Shown here in pieces: positions 1-6,686 of a DNA stretch of 18,710 nucleotides; position 1 is the stretch's first letter; each line of letters opens with the position of its first letter. The position numbers and the translations under genes were made by a program. The notes under the pieces are model-generated. The model did not search any database. It was given only the letters and a program-made list of their open reading frames with translations, and had not been told where the DNA came from. Source of the DNA: Clostridiales bacterium (GTDB lineage Bacteria > Bacillota > Clostridia > Oscillospirales > CAG-272); NCBI GenBank assembly GCA_004554105.1, contig SFNW01000026.1:1-18710 (forward strand). Reading direction: 5' to 3'.

Positions 1-7
1 TGTTATT

Positions 8-238
8 ATGGAATTTTTATGGCTCGCAGCAGGCGTTATCTATTTAATTTATAAAGGAATAAAAGAAAAACCGGAGACAATGAAAGACATTGGAAAGTGT
101 ATATTGTGGCTGATTCCGCTTCTTGTTATTGCTGCAATCATTGCGAACAACGAAGGCTTTGAAATTTTTGGCACAATACTTGCTTGGATTTATATGATTA
201 TTGCGTTCATACTGGTATGGATCGGCAGCAGAAATTGA
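8..238 (+). CDS. Small multi-pass membrane protein, function unknown (possibly 5'-partial)
   Basis: I do not recognise this 76-residue protein. It is mostly hydrophobic: one membrane segment near residues 2-17, a short charged loop (KGIKEKPE) at 17-24, and one or two further segments between about 32 and 73. The ATG at 8 is the first start in the window, but the frame is open to the window edge, so the real start and ribosome binding site may lie upstream. The DNA is clearly more AT-rich than the rest of the window, which could mean recent acquisition or simply a hydrophobic protein. No neighbour on this strand helps to assign a role. Membrane location is predicted from composition only. Confidence 0.5.
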   Translation: MEFLWLAAGVIYLIYKGIKEKPETMKDIGKCILWLIPLLVIAAIIANNEGFEIFGTILAWIYMIIAFILVWIGSRN

Positions 239-310
239 GCGCAATGGGAATCGCGACACAGCAGCAGGTGAAAGGAGCTTGCCGGCGTAGCCGCTGCGCG
301 GCTGCGCCCT

Positions 311-373
311 GCCTTTTTTGCTTCGCCGCCGAAATCGGGGCGGCGATTTCCTGCGGAAACCGCAAAAAAAGCC
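311..373. repeat. Folded intergenic inverted repeat
   Basis: Between the small ORF ending at 238 and the tRNA terminator at 536 there is no convincing gene. The first half contains an outer inverted repeat (GCCTTTTTTGC at 311-321 against GCAAAAAAAGCC at 362-373) enclosing an inner one (GAAATCG at 331-337 against CGATTTC at 344-350). Short open frames across it are low-complexity and lack ribosome binding sites. It looks like a palindromic intergenic element rather than coding DNA. Copy number in the genome cannot be seen here. Confidence 0.4.
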
Positions 374-421
374 TGCTTGGGTGTGCAAAGTGAAGATTTG
401 CCTTGGTCGGACGTATACCGA

Positions 422-528
422 CGGGTGAAAGGACTTGATTCGCGCGGGCTCGACGCCCGCTTGGTCGTCGGCGGTCGAAACAGTCCACCGGACTGTTTCT
501 CTGTACCGCCTCTGTTCAAGTCCTCTCG
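422..528 (-). repeat. Three-way-junction-like folded element carrying a tRNA-Leu 3' end copy
   Basis: An outer stem pairs 427-438 with 516-527. It closes over two hairpins: GCGGGC/GCCCGC (444-449/455-460), and a composite arm made of GGCGGT/ACCGCC (470-475/505-510) around a perfect stem, 477-486 with 490-499. At one outer-stem position (429/525) the minus-strand RNA would have a G-U wobble, whereas the plus strand would have an A-C mismatch. This favours transcription from the minus strand, downstream of tRNA-Leu(CAG). The 17 bases at 422-438 (CGGGTGAAAGGACTTGA) are identical to 574-590 in that tRNA. Probably a dispersed structured repeat or a tRNA-derived remnant; function unknown. Confidence 0.5.
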
Positions 529-535
529 AAAGCAA

Positions 536-567
536 AAAATAAGGTGTCCGAAAGGACACCTTATTTT
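536..567 (-). terminator. Rho-independent terminator after tRNA-Leu(CAG)
   Basis: A perfect 14-bp stem (536-549 with 554-567; core AAGGTGTCC/GGACACCTT) closes a GAAA loop on the plus strand. A-rich and T-rich flanks give a U-tract on either strand. It sits directly beyond the tRNA 3' end on the minus strand, so it most likely ends the tRNA transcript. It could also stop transcription arriving from the left. Confidence 0.85.
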
Positions 568-568
568 T

Positions 569-655
569 TGGTGCGGGTGAAAGGACTTGAACCTTCACGA
601 AGTTGCCCCCACAAGAACCTGAATCTTGCGCGTCTGCCAATTCCGCCACACCCGC
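569..655 (-). tRNA. tRNA-Leu (anticodon CAG)
   Basis: On the minus strand the sequence folds as a class II tRNA. The acceptor GCGGGTG pairs with CACCCGC, followed by discriminator A and an encoded CCA at 571-569. The anticodon stem CAAGA/TCTTG holds the loop TTCAGGT, giving anticodon CAG, which reads CUG. The T arm is GAAGG-TTCAAGT-CCTTT, and the extended variable arm is typical of leucine tRNAs. A terminator follows at once. No strong promoter is visible just upstream, so it may come from the transcript starting at the tRNA-Leu(GAG) promoter. Confidence 0.95.
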
Positions 656-701
656 GTATAATAATCAATCATGCAAAACGCATGGATTATCTTTATGGAC
701 G

Positions 702-950
702 TCAGCTCTTTTTTTCGAGGCAATCGGTCGCGTAGAGTACCGCGACGGCGATGCCCGCGAAAGCATAGAGCCGAACGAGCTGCCATATCAGGTTGAGAAG
801 CACCGAAAGCGCTTCGGGCAATGCGGCGATTCCGAGCAGAAGCGAGGTCATCGCGCGCACGGCAACCATGATTAAGGCATAGAAAAGAGCGGCAAGAATC
901 ACGCTTTTCAGGCTTTTACCTCTGAAACTGAGAGGAAAAAACTTACGCAT
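702..950 (-). CDS. Small membrane protein between two tRNA-Leu genes, function unknown
   Basis: This 82-residue protein has a basic N-terminus (MRKFFPLSFRGK), two long hydrophobic stretches (about residues 16-40 and 43-72) and a short polar tail (DCLEKKS). It is therefore predicted to be an inner-membrane protein with about two helices. A strong ribosome binding site, GGAGGG, lies about 6 bases before the ATG and supports both reality and start. It lies on the same strand as the flanking tRNA-Leu genes, about 50 bases after the first and 47 before the second, so readthrough from the tRNA promoter could express it. I do not recognise a family, and no enzymatic motif is visible. Confidence 0.7.
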   Translation of the reverse strand: MRKFFPLSFRGKSLKSVILAALFYALIMVAVRAMTSLLLGIAALPEALSVLLNLIWQLVRLYAFAGIAVAVLYATDCLEKKS

Positions 951-970
951 TCCGACCCTCCGTATTTTTT

Positions 971-1002
971 AAGAAAGGGCAAGCAAGTGTTGCTTGCCCT
1001 TT
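971..1002 (-). terminator. Hairpin terminator after tRNA-Leu(GAG)
   Basis: A perfect 13-bp stem (974-986 with 990-1002; core GGGCAAGCAA/TTGCTTGCCC) with a 3-base loop begins at the last base of the tRNA on the minus strand. The U-tract is short and interrupted (UUUCUU), so termination may be partial and allow some readthrough into the 82-residue ORF downstream. Confidence 0.7.
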
Positions 1003-1086
1003 GGTGCGAGAAACGGGACTTGAACCCGTACGGAGAAATCCACACGCCCCTCAAACGTGCGCGTCTGCCAGTTCCGCCACTCTCGC
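1002..1086 (-). tRNA. tRNA-Leu (anticodon GAG)
   Basis: A class II tRNA on the minus strand. The acceptor GCGAGAG pairs with TTCTCGC (one G-U), followed by discriminator A and encoded CCA. The anticodon stem CACGT/GCGTG holds the loop TTGAGGG, giving anticodon GAG, which reads CUC and CUU. The T arm ACGGG-TTCAAGT-CCCGT is perfect, and there is a long variable arm. It lies 70 bases downstream of a consensus promoter on the same strand. Confidence 0.95.
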
Positions 1087-1155
1087 AAATTAAGCTGAGT
1101 CAGTGAGACAATCTGAGGGAAACTCAAACGGCGCTATGCCGTCAAGCACTTTTAT

Positions 1156-1184
1156 ATTATATCGGCACGCTCCCGAAATGTCAA
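1156..1184 (-). promoter_or_regulatory. Consensus sigma-A promoter for tRNA-Leu(GAG)
   Basis: Reading the minus strand, TTGACA (1184-1179) and TATAAT (1161-1156) are separated by exactly 17 bases. Both hexamers match the consensus perfectly, as expected for a highly expressed stable RNA. The -10 box lies 70 bases before the tRNA 5' end. It is divergent from the operon promoter at 1248-1276. Confidence 0.9.
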
Positions 1185-1247
1185 GTCCTTTTCGCGATTT
1201 TTCGGAAAAAATTTTGCGGCGGCGCACAAAAAGAATTTCCGCGCGTC

Positions 1248-1276
1248 TTGATTCCGCGGGCAGGGTATGATATACT
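1248..1276 (+). promoter_or_regulatory. Sigma-A promoter for the asnB-ligase-racemase-murE operon
   Basis: TTGATT (1248-1253) and TATACT (1271-1276) are separated by 17 bases, with a TG-containing extended region just before the -10 box. Transcription would start near 1283, leaving a leader of about 30 bases before the asnB ATG at 1314. No operator or riboswitch fold is evident in so short a leader, so constitutive expression is likely. Confidence 0.8.
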
Positions 1277-1313
1277 ATATTAGTTAATATTAAAATATAA
1301 AAGAGGATTTGCT

Positions 1314-3170
1314 ATGTGCGGGATTGTCGGCTTCAGCGGACACATTGAATATAAACGCGAAATCGTCAAGAACATGACCGATTTAATCATTCATCGCGGA
1401 CCGAACAGCGCGGGCGTATATGCCGATGCGGATATGGCGCTCGGCTTCCGACGCCTGAGCATCATCGACCTTGCGGACGGCTCGCAGCCGATGTACAACG
1501 AGGACCGCACGCTCGTCCTCGTCTACAACGGCGAAATCTACAACTTTGAGACGCTGCGCGCCGAGCTTATCGCGGCGGGGCATACCTTTGCGACCCGCTG
1601 TGACTCCGAGGTGCTGCTGCACGGCTATGAAGAGTACGGCGGACCCGCGCTTGTGAAAAAGCTGCGCGGTATGTTTGCGTTTGTCCTGTGGGACACCAAA
1701 GCAAAGAAGCTCTTCGGCGCGCGCGATATGTTCGGCATCAAGCCCTTTTACTACACGACGACAAAGAACGGCGAATTCATCTTCGCCTCCGAAATCAAGA
1801 GTATGCTCGCGCACCCGAATTTCGAGCGCGCGGTCAACAAAAATGCGCTGCTGCCGTATCTGACCTTCCAGTACAGCGCAACCGAGGAGACCTTCTTCGA
1901 GGGCGTGTACAAGCTGCTGCCCGCCCATTATTTTGAGTGGAAGGACGGCGAATTTTCCACCGAGCGCTATTGGGACGTCAATTTCGACGCAAAGGACGGC
2001 GATTTCGAGGAGTACTCGCAGCAGCTCGACCGCACGGTGCATGAATCGGTCGAGGCGCACCGCATCAGCGACGTGCCGGTCGGCTCGTTTTTGTCGGGCG
2101 GCGTGGATTCGAGCTATATCACCGCCTGCCTGATGCCCGAGGAGACCTTCTCGGTCGGCTTTGAGGGCGAGCATGAAAAATTCAACGAAACGCACGAAGC
2201 CGAGGAACTGTCGAAGCGGCTCGGCATCAAGAATGTCAGCCGTATGCTCACGGCGGACGAGTGCTTCGAGGCGTTCCCGACGATTCAGTATCACATGGAC
2301 GAGCCGCAGTCGAACCCGTCGAGCGTGCCGCTTTACTTTTTGGCGCAGCTCGCGGCAAAGGACGTCACGGTCGTGCTTTCGGGCGAGGGCGCGGACGAGA
2401 TTTTCGCGGGCTACGAGTGGTACGACGAGACGCCGATGATGCGCAAATACAAAAAACTGCCGCAATTTCTGCGTGTCGCGGCGGCGCGCGTGGCGCGTGC
2501 GCTGCCCTACTTCAAGGGGCATGATTTTATCATCAAGGCGAGCGGACGCCCCGAGGATTATTTCATCGGACAAGCCTTTATCTTCCCCGAAAAGGAAGCG
2601 AAGGGCATCTTACGCGACGAATATAAGAACGGCGAGCGCGTGCGCGACATCACGGGCGGTATATACAAGCGCGTCGCAAAGCGGGACGAGCTGACCAAAA
2701 AGCAGTACCTCGACATCATGCTTTGGCTGCCGGGCGACATTCTGCTCAAGGCGGACAAAATGAGCATGGCGCACTCGCTGGAGCTGCGCGTGCCCTTCCT
2801 CGACAAAGAGGTCATGAAGATGGCGGAGGAGATTCCGTCGAAGTATAAAATCACCAAGGAAAACACCAAGTATATCCTGCGCCACGCGGCAAACCGCACA
2901 CTGCCCGACGAATGGGCAAACCGCAAGAAGAAGGGCTTCCCCGTGCCGATTCGCCTGTGGCTGCGCGAGGAAAAGTATGCGCAGATTGTGCGCCGCTACT
3001 TCGAGAGCGCATTCGCGTCCGAATTTTTCGACACCGACGCGCTGATTCGCCTGCTCGACGACCATGTTGCGGGCAAGGCGAACAACGCGCGCAAGATTTG
3101 GACGGTGTTCACCTTCCTCGTTTGGTACAAGCGCTTCTTCATCGACTTTATTCTCCCCGTGTACAACTAA
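1314..3170 (+). CDS. asnB: Glutamine-dependent asparagine synthetase family amidotransferase (AsnB/AsnH type)
   Basis: A 618-residue two-domain enzyme that uses glutamine and ATP to turn a carboxylate into an amide. The N-terminal class II glutaminase domain (about 1-200) starts MCGIVGF, giving the catalytic Cys2, with RRLSIID (Arg47), NGEIYN (72-77) and CDSE (Asp97) in place. The synthetase domain has the ATP pyrophosphatase loop SGGVDSS at 261-267. Length is normal for the family. The RBS GAGGA lies 6 bases before the ATG. As first gene of an operon with a D-Asp ligase-like gene, a racemase and murE, its substrate may be a peptidoglycan-bound D-aspartate, as for Lactococcus AsnH, rather than free L-Asp. 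Sequence alone does not separate these roles. Family assignment is firm; the cell-wall role is inferred from context. Confidence 0.93.
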   Translation: MCGIVGFSGHIEYKREIVKNMTDLIIHRGPNSAGVYADADMALGFRRLSIIDLADGSQPMYNEDRTLVLVYNGEIYNFETLRAELIAAGHTFATRCDSEVLLHGYEEYGGPALVKKLRGMFAFVLWDTKAKKLFGARDMFGIKPFYYTTTKNGEFIFASEIKSMLAHPNFERAVNKNALLPYLTFQYSATEETFFEGVYKLLPAHYFEWKDGEFSTERYWDVNFDAKDGDFEEYSQQLDRTVHESVEAHRISDVPVGSFLSGGVDSSYITACLMPEETFSVGFEGEHEKFNETHEAEELSKRLGIKNVSRMLTADECFEAFPTIQYHMDEPQSNPSSVPLYFLAQLAAKDVTVVLSGEGADEIFAGYEWYDETPMMRKYKKLPQFLRVAAARVARALPYFKGHDFIIKASGRPEDYFIGQAFIFPEKEAKGILRDEYKNGERVRDITGGIYKRVAKRDELTKKQYLDIMLWLPGDILLKADKMSMAHSLELRVPFLDKEVMKMAEEIPSKYKITKENTKYILRHAANRTLPDEWANRKKKGFPVPIRLWLREEKYAQIVRRYFESAFASEFFDTDALIRLLDDHVAGKANNARKIWTVFTFLVWYKRFFIDFILPVYN

Positions 3171-3194
3171 ACGCAGATATTGAAGGAAGCAATC

Positions 3195-4433
3195 ATGGAA
3201 AACCTGAATTTGAATGTCATTCCCGTTTTGGTCGGCGCAGACCAGAACTGCTATAACGTCGCCCGCGCCTTTCACGAGGCATACGGGCTTGTTTCGCACG
3301 CCATCGGTCGCTATGCCATCGGCATTACGCAGCACACCTCGATTGTCAAGTTTCACGCGGTCGAAAACCTCGGCAGCGACGACACCTTTATGATGGCGAT
3401 GTCGGATTTCGCCGCCAATCACCCCGACGCGACGCTGATTGCCATCGGCTGCACCGACGAGTACGCCGCACTGCTGATTCGCCACCGCGCCGAGCTGGAG
3501 GACCGCTATATCGTCCCCTACATCAACGAGGAACTGATGCAGAAGCTCGTCGATAAGGCGGATTTCTACACGATGTGCGACAAATACGGCATTCGCCACC
3601 CGAAAACGGTCGTACTGTCCGCGCCCGCAAAGGCGGAGGACCTCACGGCGGCGGCACTCGGCTTTTCCTACCCGATCATCGTCAAGCCGTCGTCGAGCAT
3701 CGACTACTGGCATCACCCGTTTGACGGCATGAAGAAGGTCTACACGGCAAATTCGCCCGAGGAGACCGAGAAAATCGTCGCCGAAATCTACAATTCGGGC
3801 TACACGCAGCGCATGATTCTGCAGGACAGAATCGAGGGGACCGACGCGAATATGCGCGTCCTGACCGCTTATGTCGGCAAGGACGGCAAGGTCAAGATGA
3901 TGTGCCTCGGTCATGTGCTGCTCGAAGAGCATACCCCGAAGGGACTCGGCAATCACGCCGCGATTATCACCGAGTATAACCCCGAGCTGACCGCGAAGTT
4001 CCGCGCGATGCTCGAGGACATCGGCTACCGCGGCTTTGCCAACTTCGACATCAAGTACGACGACCGCGACGGCACGCTGAACGCCTTTGAAATCAACCTG
4101 CGGCAGGGAAGAAGCAACTATTATGTGACCTCGTCGGGGCTGAACATCGCAAAGTACCTCGTCGAGGACTATGTGCTCTGCCGCGACCTCGGCTACACCG
4201 AGGCAAGCGAGCCGCATTTCTGGCACTATGTACCGCGCGGCGTGGTCTACCGCTACGCGAGCAAAAAGGTCGTGCCCGAGGCGAAGAAGCTGGCGCGGCA
4301 GAAACAGGTGTCCTCCTCGATGTGGTATGCCTACGACGTTTTGCGCAATCCGATGCGTCTGTTTTATTTAATCGAACACGGCAGACGCTTCTACAAGAAG
4401 TACAAGACCTATTGCCCGAAGCAGGACGGCTGA
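3195..4433 (+). CDS. ATP-grasp carboxylate-amine ligase, probable D-aspartate ligase
   Basis: A 412-residue cytosolic ATP-grasp enzyme. ATP-binding elements are visible: YPIIVKPSSS (Lys164), RMILQDRIEG (206-215), and the Mg/ATP segment FEINLRQGRSNYY (298-310). This pattern resembles D-aspartate ligases (Aslfm of Enterococcus faecium, AslA of Lactococcus), which link the beta-carboxyl of D-Asp to the epsilon-amine of L-Lys in the peptidoglycan precursor. I chose ATG 3195 over an in-frame TTG at 3180 because AAGGAAG at 3184-3190 is well spaced before it. It lies 24 bases after asnB and 18 before the racemase, whose product would be its substrate. A different amino-acid substrate is possible; the ATP-grasp family call is secure. 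Confidence 0.85.
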   Translation: MENLNLNVIPVLVGADQNCYNVARAFHEAYGLVSHAIGRYAIGITQHTSIVKFHAVENLGSDDTFMMAMSDFAANHPDATLIAIGCTDEYAALLIRHRAELEDRYIVPYINEELMQKLVDKADFYTMCDKYGIRHPKTVVLSAPAKAEDLTAAALGFSYPIIVKPSSSIDYWHHPFDGMKKVYTANSPEETEKIVAEIYNSGYTQRMILQDRIEGTDANMRVLTAYVGKDGKVKMMCLGHVLLEEHTPKGLGNHAAIITEYNPELTAKFRAMLEDIGYRGFANFDIKYDDRDGTLNAFEINLRQGRSNYYVTSSGLNIAKYLVEDYVLCRDLGYTEASEPHFWHYVPRGVVYRYASKKVVPEAKKLARQKQVSSSMWYAYDVLRNPMRLFYLIEHGRRFYKKYKTYCPKQDG

Positions 4434-4451
4434 CGGAGAAAGGAGACGCGC

Positions 4452-5168
4452 ATGGAAAAGGCAAAGACGCTCGGCATTCTCGGCGGGCTCGGTCCGATGG
4501 CGGGCGTGTATTTCTATGAAAAGGTCACGGCACTGACCAAAGCCGAGTGCGACCAGGAGCATATCAATGTACTGCTCACCGGCTTTGCGGACACGCCCGA
4601 CCGCACCGCCTTTATTCTCGGCAAAAGCACGGTCGACCCGACGCCGCGCATGATCGAATGCGCACAGACGCTCGAGCGCGCGGGCGCAGACCTGATTGCC
4701 ATGCCCTGCAATACCGCACATTATTTTTATGACGCCGTGGCGGGCAGCGTCAAAATCCCGATGCTGAACATTATCCGCGAGACCCTGAAGCTCGCCAAGG
4801 ACAAGGGCGCGTCCAAAATCGGCATTCTGGCGACCGAGGGGACGCTTGCGGCGGGGACTTACCCGCTTGCGGCGGCGGAATTCGGCATTGCCTGCGCCGC
4901 GCCGACGCCCGAGGAGCAGGCGGTCATCACCTCGATTATTTACAACGAAATCAAGCGCGGCAAGCGCCCCGATATGCGGGCGTTTTATCGCGTTGCCAAC
5001 CGAATGCTCGACGACGGCTGCGATTTGCTCGTGCTCGGCTGCACCGAGCTTTCGCTGCTCGAGCGCGACTATCATCTCGGCGGGCGGTTTGTCGATTCGA
5101 TTGACGCGCTCGCGCGCGCAACGGTGCTTGCCTGCGGCAGGACACTGTGCGAGGACGGAGGGGTTTGA
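4452..5168 (+). CDS. racD: Aspartate/glutamate racemase family protein, probable aspartate racemase
   Basis: A 238-residue PLP-independent racemase. It begins with the family signature LGILGGLGPMA (7-17) and has both catalytic cysteines: MPCNTAH (Cys86) and LGCTELS (Cys197). It would interconvert L- and D-aspartate by two-base proton transfer; the GGLGPMA N-terminus fits aspartate racemase better than glutamate racemase MurI. AAGGAG lies about 6 bases before the ATG. It directly follows the D-Asp ligase-like gene, and its stop overlaps the murE start by one base (TGATG), so the two are probably translationally coupled. In this setting it most likely supplies D-Asp for cross-bridge synthesis. 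Confidence 0.88.
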   Translation: MEKAKTLGILGGLGPMAGVYFYEKVTALTKAECDQEHINVLLTGFADTPDRTAFILGKSTVDPTPRMIECAQTLERAGADLIAMPCNTAHYFYDAVAGSVKIPMLNIIRETLKLAKDKGASKIGILATEGTLAAGTYPLAAAEFGIACAAPTPEEQAVITSIIYNEIKRGKRPDMRAFYRVANRMLDDGCDLLVLGCTELSLLERDYHLGGRFVDSIDALARATVLACGRTLCEDGGV

Positions 5169-6658
5169 TGCGGCTCGGCAAGCTGATTGAAAAATCCGAG
5201 GTTGCGGTGCGCGCCGAGGGGGCGTGGAAAAGCCTTGAAGTCGACCGCATCGTCTACGATTCGCGCGCGGCGGGCGAAAATTCGCTCTTCGTCTGCATTC
5301 GCGGCTTTTCGAGCGACGGACACGCCTTTGCCATGCGCGCCTATGAAGCGGGCTGCCGCGCGTTTCTCGCCGAGGCGAGGCTCTCTCTGCCGCCCGATGC
5401 CGCCGTGCTGTATTGCGACAACACCCGCATCGCGCTGGCGGCGGTCAGCGCAGCGTTCTACGGCTTTCCCGCAAGGGATTTGACCGTCATCGGCATCACC
5501 GGCACAAAGGGAAAGACGACGACCGCGCTGATGCTTGCCGCGATTCTCAATGAAAACGGCATACCGACGGGCTATATCGGCTCAAACGGCGTCGATTTTG
5601 CGGGGAATCATTACGAGACGAAAAACACCACGCCCGAAAGTCTTGAATTGCAGTATGATTTCGACCGCATGCGCGCGGCGGGCTGCCGCGCGGTCGTCCT
5701 CGAGGTTTCCTCGCAGGCACTCTATCTCGAACGCGTGCACGGCATTCGCTTTGAGGCGGTCGCCTTTACCAATCTCGCGCCCGACCACATCGGCGGCGTC
5801 GAGCACCCGACCTTTGAGCATTACCGCGACTGTAAAAAGAAGCTGTTTGATTCTTACGGCGCGACCTTTGCGGTCGGCAACGCGGACGATCCCGCGACGG
5901 CGTATATGCTGAAGGACTGCGCCGCGCTGTGCAGCAGCTACGGCATCGGGCAGGGGGATTTTCACGCCGAGGACATCACGCCGTTCTGCGAGGACGGTGA
6001 GCTCGGCGTCGAATTTACGCTCTGCCATTTCGCCGAGCGGCAGACCGTGCGTCTGCCGATGCCCGGCGAGTTCAGCGTATATAACGCGCTCTGCGCCGCC
6101 GCGCTTGCCCACCTGTTCGGCGTCGGCATTGCGCAGACGGCGGCGGTGCTTGCCCGCACCTTCGTGCGCGGACGCTTTGAGGTCGTGAAGACCCCGCTGC
6201 CCGCCGTGTTTATCATCGACTACGCGCACAACGGCTTCAGCCTTGAACGTGCGCTGACCACGCTGCGCGCCTATCACCCGCGGCGGCTTGTCTGCGTGCT
6301 CGGCTCGGTCGGTGGGCGCACCGTCGGGCGGCGTGCCGAACTCGGCGAGGCGGTCAGCCGCTTTGCCGACGCGGCAATTTTAACCGCGGACAATCCCGAT
6401 TTTGAAGACCCGCTTGCCGTCTGCGCGGCAATGCGCGAAGCGTTTGTGCGCGACATTCCGTGCGAAACCTTCGCCGATCGCGCCGAAGCGGTCAAATTCG
6501 CGGTCGAGACGGCAAAACGGGGCGACATCGTGCTGTTCGCCGGCAAGGGACACGAACAGTATCAGTTGATTCGCGGCGGCAAAATCCCGTTTTCCGAGCG
6601 CAAACTGATTGAGAATGCCGCCGCCCGCGCACTCGTGCAGACGGGCGGAAAGCAGTGA
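5168..6658 (+). CDS. murE: UDP-MurNAc-tripeptide synthetase MurE, probably L-lysine-adding
   Basis: A 496-residue Mur ligase that adds the third residue to UDP-MurNAc-L-Ala-D-Glu. The ATP loop GITGTKGKTTT is at 109-119, TTPE at 154-157, EVSSQAL at 179-185, the carbamylated-lysine region YRDCKKKLF at 219-227, and IDYAHNG near 345. The substrate-selecting motif reads DNPD (408-411) where DAP-adding enzymes have DNPR, and the segment PDHIGGVEHPTFEHY resembles the staphylococcal/streptococcal lysine enzymes as I recall them. Start 5168 is preferred over an upstream in-frame ATG at 5147 because GGAGGGG sits just before it and the racemase stop overlaps it. Family is certain; lysine specificity is inferred. 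A DAP-type murE could exist elsewhere in the genome. Confidence 0.92.
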   Translation: MRLGKLIEKSEVAVRAEGAWKSLEVDRIVYDSRAAGENSLFVCIRGFSSDGHAFAMRAYEAGCRAFLAEARLSLPPDAAVLYCDNTRIALAAVSAAFYGFPARDLTVIGITGTKGKTTTALMLAAILNENGIPTGYIGSNGVDFAGNHYETKNTTPESLELQYDFDRMRAAGCRAVVLEVSSQALYLERVHGIRFEAVAFTNLAPDHIGGVEHPTFEHYRDCKKKLFDSYGATFAVGNADDPATAYMLKDCAALCSSYGIGQGDFHAEDITPFCEDGELGVEFTLCHFAERQTVRLPMPGEFSVYNALCAAALAHLFGVGIAQTAAVLARTFVRGRFEVVKTPLPAVFIIDYAHNGFSLERALTTLRAYHPRRLVCVLGSVGGRTVGRRAELGEAVSRFADAAILTADNPDFEDPLAVCAAMREAFVRDIPCETFADRAEAVKFAVETAKRGDIVLFAGKGHEQYQLIRGGKIPFSERKLIENAAARALVQTGGKQ

Positions 6659-6686
6659 TAGTATACCGCTAAAGGACGGTGGAGAC

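Noticed and set aside
44..649. 201-codon minus-strand frame running through tRNA-Leu(CAG) and the folded repeats
   Set aside because: It translates a tRNA gene, a terminator and palindromic repeats, so it is a spurious ORF.
656..701. Separate promoter for tRNA-Leu(CAG)
   Set aside because: Only an imperfect AATCATGC/GCATGGATT hairpin and AT-rich sequence are present; no -35/-10 pair with acceptable spacing was found.
1277..1313. Possible riboswitch or T-box before asnB
   Set aside because: The leader after the predicted transcription start is only about 30 AT-rich bases, too short for an aptamer, and no T-box sequence is present.
1383..2573. 396-codon open frame on the minus strand opposite asnB
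   Set aside because: Shadow of asnB; composition is Arg/Leu/Val/Ala-rich with no recognisable domain.
2610..4226. 538-codon open frame on the minus strand opposite asnB and the ATP-grasp gene
   Set aside because: It spans two well-supported genes on the other strand, lacks a family motif, and arises because GC-rich third positions remove antisense stops.
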